A stretch of 64,000 bases of DNA, from the NCBI GenBank assembly GCA_032718475.1, contig JAUCBJ010001861.1, forward strand, positions 1-64,000. Reading direction: 5' to 3'. Origin of the DNA: Nemertoderma westbladi (Eukaryota > Xenacoelomorpha > Nemertodermatida > Nemertodermatidae). A program made the translations under genes and the position numbers. Position 1 is the first letter of the stretch, and the number at the start of each line of letters is the position of its first letter. The notes beneath the pieces are model-generated. The model did no database searches. It worked only from the letters and a program-made list of their open reading frames with translations, and was not told where the DNA came from. Positions 49,401 to 61,700 of this stretch are shown here, one piece after another.

Positions 49401-52400
49401 CTCCTCGACTTACTATACGTCACTTCCCCACTCACCTTGAGTTTAGCGACTAGTTTTTTACGTTCTCTCCTCGACTTACTATACGTCACTTCCCCACTCA
49501 CCTTGAGTTTAGCGACTAGTTTTTTACGTTCTCTCCTCGACTTACTATACGTCACTTCCTCACTGACCTTGAGTTTAGCGACTAGTTTTTTACGTTCTCT
49601 CCTCGACTTACTATACGTCACTTCCCCACTCACCTTGAGTTTAGCGACTAGTTTTTTACGTTCTCTCCTCGACTTACTATACGTCACTTCCCCACTCACC
49701 TTGAGTTTAGCGACTAGTTTTTTACGTTCTCTCCTCGACTTACTATACGTCACTTCCCCACTCACCTTGAGTTTAGCAACTAGTTTTTTACGTTCTCTCC
49801 TCGACTTACTATACGTCACTTCTCCACTCACCTTGAGTTTAGCGACTAGTTTTTTACGTTCTCTCCTCGACTTACTATACGTCACTTCCCCACTGACCTT
49901 GAGTTTAGCGACTAGTTTTTTACGTTCTCTCCTCGACTTACTATACGTCACTTCCTCACTCACCTTGAGTTTAGCGACTAGTTTTTTACGTTCTCTCCTC
50001 GACTTACTATATGTCACTTCCCCACTCACCTTGAGTTTAGCGACTAGTTTTTTACGTTCTCTCCTCGACTTACTATACGTCACTTCCCCACTGACCTTGA
50101 GTTTAGCGACTAGTTTTTTACGTTCTCTCCTCGACTTACTATACGTCACTTCCCCACTCACCTTGAGTTTAGCGACTAGTTTTTTACGTTCTCTCCTCGA
50201 CTTACTATACGTCACTTCCCCACTCACCTTGAGTTTAGCGACTAGTTTTTTACGTTCTCTCCTCGACTTACTATGCGTCACTTCCCCACTCACCTTGAGT
50301 TTAGCGACTAGTTTTTTACGTTCTCTCCTCGACTTACTATACGTCACTTCCCCACTCACCTTGAGTTTAGCGACTAGTTTTTTACGTTCTCTCCTCGACT
50401 TACTATACGTCACTTCCCCACTCACCTTGAGTTTAGCGACTAGTTTTTTTACGTTCTCTCCTCGACTTACTATACGTCACTTCCCCACTCACCTTGAGTT
50501 TAGCGACTAGTTTTTTACGCTCTCTCCTCGACTTACTATACGTCACTTCCCCACTCACCTTGAGTTTAGCGACTAGTTTTTTACGTTCTCTCCTCGACTT
50601 ACTATACGTCACTTCCCCACTGACCTTGAGTTTAGCGACTAGTTTTTTACGTTCTCTCCTCGACTTACTATACGTCACTTCCCCACTCACCTTGAGTTTA
50701 GCGACTAGTTTTTTACGCTCTCTCTTCGACTTACTATACGTCACTTCCCCACTCACCTTGAGTTTAGCGACTAGTTTTTTACGTTCTCTCCTCGACTTAC
50801 TATACGTCACTTCCCCACTCACCTTGAGTTTAGCGACTAGTTTTTTACGTTCTCTCCTCGACTTACTATACGTCACTTCCCAACTCACCTTGAGTTTAGC
50901 GACTAGTTTTTTACGTTCTCTCCTCGACTTACTATACGTCACTTCCCCACTCACCTTGAGTTTAGCGACTAGTTTTTTACGTTCTCTCCTCGACTTACTA
51001 TACGTCACTTCCCCACTCACCTTGAGTTTAGCGACTAGTTTTTTACGCTCTCTCCTCGACTTACTATACGTCACTTCCCCACTCACCTTGAGTTTAGCGA
51101 CTAGTTTTTTACGTTCTCTCCTCGACTTACTATACGTCACTTCCCCACTCACCTTGAGTTTAGCGACTAGTTTTTTACGTTCTCTCCTCGACTTACTATA
51201 CGTCACTTCCCCACTCACCTTGAGTTTAGCGATTAGTTTTTTACGTTCTCTCCTCGACTTACTATACGTCACTTCCCCACTCACCTTGAGTTTAGCGACT
51301 AGTTTTTTACGCTCTCTCCTCGACTTACTATACTTCACTTCCCCACTCACCTTGAGTTTAGCGACTAGTTTTTTACGTTCTCTCCTCGACTTACTATACG
51401 TCACTTCCCCACTCACCTTGAGTTTAGCGACTAGTTTTTTACGTTCTCTCCTCGACTTACTATACGTCACTTCCCCACTCACCTTGAGTTTAGCGACTAG
51501 TTTTTTACGTTCTCTCCTCGACTTACTATACGTCACTTCCCCACTCACCTTGAGTTTAGCGACTAGTTTTTTACGTTCTCTCCTCGACTTACTATACGTC
51601 ACTTCCCCACTCACCTTGAGTTTAGCGACTAGTTTTTTACATTCTCTCCTCGACTTACTATACGTCACTTCCCCACTCACCTTGAGTTTAGCGACTAGTT
51701 TTTTACGTTCTCTCCTCAACTTACCTTACGTCACTTCCCCACTCACCTTGAGTTTAGCGACTAGTTTTTACGTTCTCTCCTCGACTTACTATACGTCACT
51801 TCCCCACTCACCTTGAGTTTAGCGACTAGTTTTTTACGTTCTCTCCTCGACTTACTATACGTCACTTCCCCACTGACCTTGAGTTTAGCGACTAGTTTTT
51901 TACGTTCTCTCCTCGACTTACTATACGTCACTTCCCCACTCACCTTGAGTTTAGCGACTAGTTTTTTACGTTCTCTCCTCGACTTACTATACGTCACTTC
52001 CCCACTCATCTTGAGTTTAGCAACTAGTTTTTTACGTTCTCTCCTCGACTTACTATACGTCACTTCCCCACTCACCTTGAGTTTAGCGACTAGTTTTTTA
52101 CGTTCTCTCCTCGACTTACTATACGTCACTTCCCCACTCACCTTGAGTTTAGCGACTAGTTTTTTTACGTTCTCTCCTCGACTTACTATACGTCACTTCC
52201 CCACTCACCTTGAGTTTAGCGACTAGTTTTTTACGCTCTCTCCTCGACTTACTATACGTCACTTCCCCACTCACCTTGAGTTTAGCGACTAGTTTTTTAC
52301 GTTCTCTCCTCGACTTACTATACGTCACTTCCCCACTGACCTTGAGTTTAGCGACTAGTTTTTTACGTTCTCTCCTCGACTTACTATACGTCACTTCCCC

Positions 52401-53234
52401 ACTCACCTTGAGTTTAGCGACTAGTTTTTTACGCTCTCTCCTCGACTTACTATACGTCACTTCCCCACTCACCTTGAGTTTAGCGACTAGTTTTTTACGT
52501 TCTCTCCTCGACTTACTATACGTCACTTCCCCACTCACCTTGAGTTTAGCGACTAGTTTTTTACGTTCTCTCCTCGACTTACTATACGTCACTTCCCCAC
52601 TCACCTTGAGTTTAGCGACTTGTTTTTTACGTTCTCTCCTCGACTTACTATACGTCACTTCCCCACTCACCTTGAGTTTAGCGACTAGTTTTTTACGTTC
52701 TCTCCTCGACTTACTATACGTCACTTCCCCACTCACCTTGAGTTTAGCGACTAGTTTTTTACGTTCTCTCCTCGACTTACTATATGTCACTTCCCCATTC
52801 ACCTTGAGTTTAGTGACTAGTTTTTTACGCTCTCTCCTCGACTTACTATACGTCACTTCCCCACTCACCTTGAGTTTAGCGACTAGTTTTTTTACGTTCT
52901 CTCCTCGACTTACTATACGTCACTTCCCCACTCACCTTGAGTTTAGCGACTAGTTTTTTACGTTCTCTCCTCGACTTACTATACGTCACTTCCCCACTCA
53001 CCTTGAGTTTAGCGACTAGTTTTTTACGTTCTCTCCTCGACTTACTATACGTCACTTCCCCACTCACCTTGAGTTTAGCGACTAGTTTTTTACGCTCTCT
53101 CCTCGACTTACTATACGTCACTTCCCCACTCACCTTGAGTTTAGCGACTAGTTTTTTACGTTCTCTCCTCGACTTACTATACGTCACTTCCCCACTCACC
53201 TTGAGTTTAGCGACTAGTTTTTTACGTTCTCTCC
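46449..53234 (-). repeat. 66-bp minisatellite copying the exon-intron junction
   Basis: About 103 units here plus ~33 left of the Copia element. On the minus strand a unit is 35 exon bases (GGAGAGAACG ... CTAAACTCAAG) plus 31 intron bases (GTGAGTGGGGAAGTGACG ... AAGTCGA). The 35 bases are the end of PRPF4B exon 53200-53315. The unit is 22 codons with no stop in the exon frame and would encode VSGEVTYSKSRRERKKL plus VAKLK. Each unit has a second donor-like word, GTAAGT, 22 bases after the first; variant units read AAGGTAAGT there. Some copies have GTCAGT instead of GTGAGT. Frame breaks come from 7-T instead of 6-T runs, for example at about 52887-52893. Blocks are duplicated (331-bp offset near 48600-49260). 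Confidence 0.95.
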
Positions 53235-53315
53235 GTCTTCTTTCGATTATAGCTTCTTCGTCTTCAAAATCCACATCATCGTCTATCGGCTCATCCGATT
53301 CGGGAGCTCGTTGAC
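53200..53315 (-). CDS. PRPF4B: PRP4 kinase acidic-basic linker exon
   Basis: 116 nt, acceptor TTCTCCTTCAAG|GTCAACG, donor CTCAAG|GTGAGT. It encodes (G)QRAPESDEPIDDDVDFEDEE then AIIERRRRERKKLVAKLK. Human PRP4 kinase has an acidic run then EEALIEQRRIQRQAIVQKYK here. It starts in phase 1 (joined to SE-G of exon 54557-54831, matching human SEG) and ends in phase 0. Its last 35 bases are the exonic half of the 66-bp unit, so the true exon end is the array's first copy. Confidence 0.9.
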
Positions 53316-53329
53316 CTTGAAGGAGAAGA

Positions 53330-54317
53330 ATAGGATCAACTGATAGGATCAACTGATATGATCAACTGATAGGATCAACTGATAGAATCAACTGATAGGA
53401 TCAACTGATAGGATCAACTGATAGGATCAACTGATAGGATCAACTGATAGGATCAACTGATAGGATCAACTGATAGGATCAAGTGATAGGATCAACTGAT
53501 AGGATCAACTGATAGGATCAACTGATAGGATCAACTGATAGGATCAACTTATATGATCAACTGATAGGATCAACTGATAGGATCAACTGATAGGATCAAC
53601 TGATAGGATCAACTGATAGGATCAACTGATAGGATCAACTGATAGGATCAACTGATAGGATCAACTGATAGAATCAACTGATAGGATCAACTGATAGAAT
53701 CAACTGATAGGATCAACTTATATGATCAACTGACAGGATCAACTGATAGGATCAACTGATAGAATCAACTGATAGGATCAACTGATAGGATCAACTTATA
53801 TGATCAACTGATAGGATCAACTGATAGGATCAACTGATAGGATCAACTGATAGGATCAACTGATAGGATCCACTGATAGGATCAACTGATAGGATCAACT
53901 GATAGGATCAACTGATAGGATCAACTGATAGGATCAACTAATAGGATCAACTGATAGGATCAACTTATATGATCAACTGATAGGATCAACTGATAGGATC
54001 AACTGATAGGATCAACTGATAGGATCAACTGATAGGATCAACTGATAGGATCAACTGATAGGATCAACTGATAGGATCAACTGATAGGATCAACTGATAG
54101 GATCAACTGATAGAATCAACTGATAGGATCAAATGATAGAATCAACTGATAGGATCAACTTATATGATCAACTGATAGGATCAACTGATAGGATCAACTG
54201 ATAGAATCAACTGATAGGATCAACTGATAGGATCAACTTATATGATCAACTGATAGGATCAACTGATAGGATCAACTGATAGGATCAACTGATAGGATCA
54301 ACTGATAGGATCAACTG
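53330..54317 (-). repeat. 13-bp minisatellite abutting a 3' splice site
   Basis: About 76 units of 13 bp; the minus-strand unit is AGTTGATCCTATC. The array ends within ~25 bases of the acceptor of exon 53200-53315. The last TTGAT (fits the yUnAy branch-point pattern) has its A about 20 bases upstream of the exon, where branch points normally lie, followed by CCTATTCTTCTCCTTCAAG. Each unit also carries TATCAG, an acceptor-like word. Confidence 0.95.
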
Positions 54318-54556
54318 TTGTTATTTATATAGTTTGTAATAATAAAATAATTTGATGGTAATATTACATATATATGGAGATAGAAAACAGGACGAGGACA
54401 GGAAGTGTAATTACATAATTACTAAACAAATAATATACATAATTACATATGAAGCGGATGTAGTTTAGGATATTTCGTAAAACTACGGAAAGCGCCTTTA
54501 TTAATCGGGATATAAAGATTCCAAAATCTCTTTGTAATACGAATCTGTAAGTTTAC
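54318..54556. other. PRPF4B intron, no feature seen
   Basis: AT-rich. The minus-strand donor GTAAAC of exon 54557-54831 lies at 54556-54551. Confidence 0.4.
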
Positions 54557-54831
54557 CTTCGCTATTTTTACGTTTGCGTTCAGTTTTATGTTCCCTATGC
54601 GATCTTCTCTCATTGTCATCCCGTTTCTCGCCATGCCTCTTCGAACGATCGCCATCCCTGCTATACCTGCTGTCTCTGTGGTCCCGATCCGTTCTGCCAC
54701 TACTATATCGGCGGTCATTAACCCAGTTACCAGACGGTCGGTTGCTATAGTAACGTTGATCAACCCCGTCTCTGTAATTATAGTTCCAGCTTTGCCTGTT
54801 TCCCCATCCCATCGAGTTATGGTCTCTATAC
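54557..54831 (-). CDS. PRPF4B: PRP4 kinase RS-domain exon
   Basis: 275 nt, acceptor TATTTTTTCAG|GTATAGAG, donor AGCGAAG|GTAAAC. It encodes YRDHNSMGWGNRQSWNYNYR, then Arg/Asp/Ser-rich sequence (RDHRDSRYSRDGDRSKRHGE) ending ERKRKNSE(G). The phase fits both neighbours. RS/RD-rich N-terminal regions are typical of metazoan PRP4 kinases and mediate contacts in nuclear speckles and the spliceosome. Confidence 0.85.
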
Positions 54832-54981
54832 CTGAAAAAATAAAAGTTAAAAGAGACTGAAAGACGTGGGGCCAATATTAAAAAATAGATAACAGAATTA
54901 GTTACCACCAGCACTAGTGTAGCATGGAACACTACGACTACGGAGCAACGTGTACAGGTAAAATGATAATAACAACTAGAC

Positions 54982-55080
54982 CTGTAATCTGACCCAGACC
55001 GATGCCAATTGTCTCTCCTCTGATTGGCTGGAGAACGACGGCGTCCACCATCATCATCCCTTCTGCTCCTCAACGGTTCC
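54982..55080 (-). CDS. PRPF4B: PRP4 kinase RS-domain exon
   Basis: 99 nt, acceptor CTTCGGTTACAG|GGAACCG, donor GATTACAG|GTCTAG. It encodes EPLRSRRDDDGGRRRSPANQ then RRDNWHRSGSDY(R). The donor GTCTAG is weak, but the codon phases on both sides (1 nt in, 2 nt out) match exactly, supporting the exon. Confidence 0.75.
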
Positions 55081-56554
55081 CTGTAACCGAAGAATTAATT
55101 GATATTAATATTAATTAACGGTAATTAAAACAAAACAAACCCAAATAAAATTAGATTATTCGCTGGGTCTCTGATTCGTCGTCAGTTATCCATGTTGACT
55201 ATTTTCTCAAGCTATATGGTAGAGTAGTCAGTGTCACTCACTTCACATAATCAATTTTGTCTGTGTCAAAGTACCTCTAGTTGCTGCAAACACTGGTTCC
55301 TGTTACACATGAGTGCGGACAGACGACCCACACACATGGGACTGAACACCAAATCCCACAAGTTTGAGGAGTTTAACTCAGACTAGTTACTACCACTAAA
55401 CCAAAAAGGAGAAACTCACACTTCATATCTTAAAGGCAGTTTTTTCATTGAACAAAACAACCCACGAATGGCATATAAACTTAAACCCACCAACAATTGA
55501 TTCTATATATCAACTTTTAGCATCGTACCGGTAGTTAGATCCCTTATAGATCCTAGATCTAGATCCCTTATTCTCACAACGAACAGGCCCTATACTATTT
55601 TGCTCACCTACTACATACCTGTTGCTGTTGTACTTGGTGTTACTGATTAAATTGGATTCATTAATATTAATAATATTTTATTTGCTAGACCTTAATATTT
55701 CCCAACGTGAGAGTATTAGTCACAAATAATTATATTGCCTTAAGACCTTAATATACTTTCCAACGGTCCGGCCTTTTATTCCAATATAGTGATAGTATTA
55801 GTATATAGTATATAATAATTATAAGAATAATTTAGTATATTATTATATTGCTCAGATTGAGGTGCTGATTTTATAGATGACTTTATGTATTTTACATGTT
55901 TTACTATTATATTATCAATTTACCTTTTACTTAATAAAGCCGCCGGTGGCGTAAGTCTGGATGAATAAATAAAAAATAAGTTAATCATATTACGCCTAAG
56001 TCCACTGCAGCTCTAAACAGCTACTATCCTGACTGAGCATTGCTGATTAATGCGTTTTCTATGCACAGGCTTCATATATTTCGAAAGCACCATAGGAAGC
56101 TCGAACGTGCTATATTTTCTCAAAATAAAGCATGTGTATTGTGGAACGAATCAGGGCACATTGTATTTATTGGCACAGATTGTATATTCAATTTTCATAA
56201 CAACGAAACTTCTGGTGATTGTCGCCTTCAATCACTGTCCATCACTCCATCAGTCATCTAACTTATTGTCAAATATTAGTGCGACATGGCTCATGACATA
56301 GTCAACAAAATATTTAATGGAGTTTTGCAGGTACAGAAAACTACGCAGCAAGTGGGCAGTGGGCACCAAAGCAAGAATGCAGATTTCAGCGATGGTTGAC
56401 GAGAAGGAACACAATTAACATGTGCGGCGACCCAAATGGAAGATTGCCTTGACGCATTGCATAAACATCCCAATGGTGCATCATATGGTAAAATCTATAT
56501 CGATCGTAAGGGTCTATCAATACTACAATTGAAATTAACAACAATTTTACGAAC
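55081..56554. other. PRPF4B intron, no gene recognised
   Basis: Mixed AT-rich intron. Overlapping open frames at 56040-56301 (plus) have a hydrophobic content but no recognisable domain. I see no clear repeat element. Confidence 0.4.
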
Positions 56555-57705
56555 CTGTCTTTACTGCGTCGCTTTTCGTGACTCCGACTGCGCCCCTTAT
56601 CGCGACTCCGGCTGTGTTTCCAATCTCCACCATCACCCTCCGACTCCAACCTAGACCGGCGCCCGCTCTCACACTCAGAGTCCCTTTTTATCCGTCTGTC
56701 AGTTTCTCCGGAGTCCCTTTTTGCTAGTCTGTCAGTATTGTCCGAGTCATTTCTGATCCGTCTGCCACTATCGCCGGAGTCTATTTTTTTATGTCTGTCA
56801 GTTTCACCTGAGTCCTTTTTAATCAACCTGTCAGTTTCATCTGAGATTCGCTTTGCTCTCCTATCAGCGCCAGTCTCTGAATCCCTTACGACCCGTCGAT
56901 CAGCCATCGAATCACGTTTCATCTGTTGTTCCGTCTCAATGTCTAATTCCCGACCACTTTGCCTTTTCAATTCAACCATCGACCTTTCCGATTTTACCAC
57001 CACATCCCTTTTCGATGACCGTTCGGACTCTTTGGTCTGAATATCATTGCCCTCAACAGAGTCCCTCTTAGTCCGTCGCTTATATTCGCCTTCCTCCTGC
57101 CCTAACCGAGCCCTTCTCGAATCTACGGGGCGTTCCATCTCCGAGCCATCGGTCCTTTCCTCTCGCAGTAACTGCCGTCGGAGTTTCTCCTTCTGGGCTT
57201 CCAACCTCCGGGTTTCCTCTTCCTCGCTATCGGAACTGCCGTCCCGATGACGAGTTCGTTTAACGCGGCGACTCTTGTGTTCCTCCTCGTCGCGGTGAAC
57301 CAACCCCAACTCCGAGGATCTCGGTTTGGAACTCGTCGACTCATCCTCCCGGTGGTGACGTTTCCGAGCCGCGTGGATCCGCGGTGGGGAATGTTCCGGA
57401 GTCGACAGCTCCTCCGGAGTTCGTTTAGATCGCCGTCGATCCACTTCGGGGGAGCTGCGACCTTTACGACGGAGTTTCTCCTCCTTCTCTTTTCCCGACT
57501 CAGCCATCGATCCCCCAGTTATCAGTTTTGCTTCCTCGAATATTTTCCTTTGAATCTGCTTGGCAGTTTTCTCGATTTTGTAATCTGTATCAGATATCTC
57601 ACCTTCCTCGCTTTCGCTTTGGTAGTTTTTACCTAATTGAGTGAGAACGTGGTCAATATCAGTATCTTTAGTCTTCGACGATTTGTGCGCTTTAGAAGAT
57701 TGCAC
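56555..57705 (-). CDS. PRPF4B: PRP4 kinase large RS/RE-rich exon
   Basis: 1151 nt, acceptor CTTTTCTTAG|GTGCAATC, donor AAAGACAG|GTTCGT; 383 codons plus two bases, joined in phase to exon 54982-55080. It encodes QSSKAHKSSKTKDTDIDHVL, an acidic SESEEGEISDTDYKIEK (compare human GSEEEGEI), then long Arg/Glu/Asp/Ser-rich sequence. Near the C-terminal end is a coding tandem repeat of 11 residues (RDSGETDRRIK type, about 6-7 copies, 56656-56892). Such RS-like sequence is probably disordered and phosphorylated. Identity rests on position, phase and composition more than on alignment. Confidence 0.8.
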
Positions 57706-58239
57706 CTAAGAAAAAGAAAAATGAACGAAATGGTGACCAACAATTTACATCAATTAAATATAATTAATGCACTCTCCTATGCGAAGCCATTTATATAACA
57801 AACTATGTGCAACGAAGGGCATATCATGTTGATTTTCAATGGGTTTTTGTGTTACAAATCATACAGGTTATTAGATAAACAGGTTACAGAGACGGAGAGA
57901 CAGACCCCGCTTATACCACAACAGTTTACTAATAAGTTTTGTGATATACCTGTAAATCACATATTCCATCCTTTCTGGTTTCTACATAGAGTTACTTCAG
58001 TTTTACGTTGAATAGTCAGCCTCCGAAGAAGTTCTCCTTGTATAAGATACTTCGTTGTAAGCTCTAGTAGTAGTGTAGTACTAGTGTAGTACTCTTTACT
58101 GAACTCTAAACTTCAATTTATATAAAGTTCTACACATTTGACCTGGGGATACATTCTTTCTTAGTTCTCACAAGCATAAAATCTGGTAATCAGATTATAT
58201 GATACCAAATTCGCATTAAATTGTGACTCGAACACAAAC
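57706..58239. other. PRPF4B intron, no feature seen
   Basis: AT-rich intron between two N-terminal exons. A short plus-strand frame (57805-58011) is not supported by any motif. Confidence 0.45.
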
Positions 58240-58362
58240 CTTTTGCTGACTAGTAGAAGATAGGCGATGTTTATGGCGGGATTTCTTCGATTTTATTCGT
58301 TCCTGTAACTCTTTTAGCGCTTGAACGTGCTTTTGTAATCCAGAATATTCCATATCGTCGTC
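58240..58362 (-). CDS. PRPF4B: PRP4 kinase N-terminal exon
   Basis: 123 nt, phase 0 at both ends, acceptor TTTGACTCTTAG|GACGAC, donor CAAAAG|GTTTGT. It encodes DDDMEYSGLQKHVQALKELQ then ERIKSKKSRHKHRLSSTSQQK. The helical, leucine-containing start resembles the human LDDLALLEDLEKQRALIKAE segment. The exon with the start codon must lie beyond 64000. Confidence 0.75.
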
Positions 58363-58705
58363 CTAAGAGTCAAATACATAAAATAAATAAATTCAAGGTC
58401 GTAGTTGCTATAGAAACTTGGAACATTATTAAAATAATAACCCCGGTGCTGAAACCCATAAGGGTTGAGGTACGGCATGGCGGCCTACGAGAGGAAGAAG
58501 TTACTTAAATAACTTTTAGGTTAAATCAAATTATCAGCCAATGTGATTGTGAAATACTCATTACAGGGTTGCCACTCTAGATCAGTTTAAATTTTCCCTG
58601 ACTTTTTCCTGACTTTTTTGAAAAAATTCCCTGACTGCAGGTACACAACATTTTTATAGAATATAGTATAATAGTATATGGCCGCTTTATAATATTCCAA
58701 ACAAA
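58363..58705. other. PRPF4B intron before the 40-bp array
   Basis: Unique sequence; a small patch of CCCTGACTTTTT repeats at about 58597-58640. No gene is seen. Confidence 0.4.
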
Positions 58706-61700
58706 GTTAAATGATTAGAGTGCACCGCACCTATATATTTAGTGATGTAAGTTAAATGATTAGAGTGCACCTAAATATTCAGTGATGTAAGTTAAATGAT
58801 TAGAGTGCACCTATATATTTAGTGATGTAAGTTAAATGATTAGAGTGCACCTAAATATTCAGTGATGTAAGTTAAATGATTAGAGTGCACCTAAATATTC
58901 AGTGATGTAAGTTAAATGATTAGAGTGCACCTATATATTTAGTGATGTAAGTTAAATGATTAGAGTGCACCTATATATTTAGTGATGTAAGTTAAATGAT
59001 TAGAGTGCACCTATATATTTAGTGATGTAAGTTAAATGATTAGAGTGCACCTATATATTTAGTGATGTAAGTTAAATGATTAGAGTGCACCTAAATATTC
59101 AGTGATGTAAGTTAAATGATTAGAGTGCACCTATATATTTAGTGATGTAAGTTAAATGATTAGAGTGCACCTATATATTTAGTGATGTAAGTTAAATAAT
59201 TAGAGTGCACCTATATATTTAGTGATGTAAGTTAAATGATTAGAGTGCACCTATATATTTAGTGATGTAAGTTAAATGATTAGAGTGCACCGCACCTATA
59301 TATTTAGTGATGTAAGTTAAATGATTAGAGTGCACCAATATATTTAGTGATGTAAGTTAAATGATTAGAGTGCACCTATATATTTAGTGATGTAAGTTAA
59401 GCGATTAGAGTGCACCAATATATTTAGTGATGTAAGTTAAATGATTAGAGTGCACCGCACCTATATATTTAGTGATGTAAGTTAAATGATTAGAGTGCAC
59501 CAATATATTTAGTGATGTAAGTTAAATGATTAGAGTGCACCTATATATTTAGTGATGTAAGTTAAGCGATTAGAGTGCACCAATATATTTAGTGATGTAA
59601 GTTAAATGATTAGAGTGCACCGCACCTATATATTTAGTGATGTAAGTTAAATGATTAGAGTGCACCGCACCTAAATATTTAGTGATGTAAGTTAAATGAT
59701 TAGAGTGCACCTATATATTTAGTGATGTAAGTTAAATGATTAGAGTGCACCTATATATTTAGTGATGTAAGTTAAGCGATTAGAGTGCACCAATATATTT
59801 AGTGATGTAAGTTAAATGATTAGAGTGCACCGCACCTATATATTTAGTGATGTAAGTTAAATGATTAGAGTGCACCAATATATTTAGTGATGTAAGTTAA
59901 ATGATTAGAGTGCACCTATATATTTAGTGATGTAAGTTAAATGATTAGAGTGCACCTATATATTTAGTGATGTAAGTTAAATGATTAGAGTGCACCGCAC
60001 CTATATATTTAGTGATGTAAGTTAAATGATTAGAGTGCACCAATATATTTAGTGATGTAAGTTAAATGATTAGAGTGCACCTATATATTTAGTGATGTAA
60101 GTTAAGCGATTAGAGTGCACCAATATATTTAGTGATGTAAGTTAAATGATTAGAGTGCACCGCACCTATATATTTAGTGATGTAAGTTAAATGATTAGAG
60201 TGCACCTATATATTTAGTGATGTAAGTTAAATGATTAGAGTGCACCGCACCTATATATTTAGTGATGTAAGTTAAATGATTAGAGTGCACCGCACCTAAA
60301 TATTTAGTGATGTAAGTTAAATGATTAGAGTGCACCTATATATTTAGTGATGTAAGTTAAATGATTAGAGTGCACCTATATATTTAGTGATGTAAGTTAA
60401 GCGATTAGAGTGCACCAATATATTTAGTGATGTAAGTTAAATGATTAGAGTGCACCGCACCTATATATTTAGTGATGTAAGTTAAATGATTAGAGTGCAC
60501 CAATATATTTAGTGATGTAAGTTAAATGATTAGAGTGCACCTATATATTTAGTGATGTAAGTTAAATGATTAGAGTGCACCTATATATTTAGTGATGTAA
60601 GTTAAATGATTAGAGTGCCCCTATATATTTAGTGATGTAAGTTAAATGATTAGAGTGCACCGCACCTATATATTTAGTGATGTAAGTTAAATGATTAGAG
60701 TGCACCTAAATATTTAGTGATGTAAGTTAAATGATTAGAGTGCACCGCACCTATATATTTAGTGATGTAAGTTAAATGATTAGAGTGCACCGCACCTATA
60801 TATTTAGTGATGTAAGTTAAATGATTAGAGTGCCCCTATATATTTAGTGATGTAAGTTAAATGATTAGAGTGCACCGCACCTATATATTTAGTGATGTAA
60901 GTTAAATGATTAGAGTGCACCTAAATATTTAGTGATGTAAGTTAAATGATTAGAGTGCACCGCACCTATATATTTAGTGATGTAAGTTAAATGATTAGAG
61001 TGCACCGCACCTATATATTTAGTGATGTAAGTTAAATGATTAGAGTGCACCGCACCAATATATTTAGTGATGTAAGTTAAATGATTAGAGTGCACCTAAA
61101 TATTTTGTGATGTAAGTTAAATGATTAGAGTGCACCGCACCTATATATTTAGTGATGTAAGTTAAATGATTAGAGTGCACCGAACCTATATATTTAGTGA
61201 TGTAAGTTAAATGATTAGAGTGCACCGCACCAATATATTTAGTGATGTAAGTTAAATGATTAGAGTGCACCGCACCTATATATTTAGTGATGTAAGTTAA
61301 ATGATTAGAGTGCACCTAAATATTTAGTGATGTAAGTTAAATGATTAGAGTGCACCTAAATATTTAGTGATGTAAGTTAAATGATTAGAGTGCACCTAAA
61401 TATTCAGTGATGTAAGTTAAATGATTAGAGTGCACCTATATATTTAGTGATGTAAGTTAAGTGATTAGAGTGCACCTAAATATTCAGTGATGTAAGTTAA
61501 ATGATTAGAGTGCACCTATATATTTAGTGATGTAAGTTAAATGATTAGAGTGCACCTATATATTTAGTGATGTAAGTTAAATGATTAGAGTGCACCGCAC
61601 CTATATATTTAGTGATGTAAGTTAAATGATTAGAGTGCACCGCACCTATATATTTAGTGATGTAAGTTAAATGATTAGAGTGCACCGCACCAATATATTT

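Noticed and set aside
39037-53314. Plus-strand frames repeating SPLTLSLATSFLRSLLDLLY
   Set aside because: They are the reverse complement of the 66-bp junction array and have no start, splice or domain support. The minus-strand frame is meaningful only as a possible extension of exon 53200-53315.
53330-54317. GATC-rich array as a methylation or replication signal
   Set aside because: Position against a 3' splice site and the branch-like word explain it better; no other origin-like feature.
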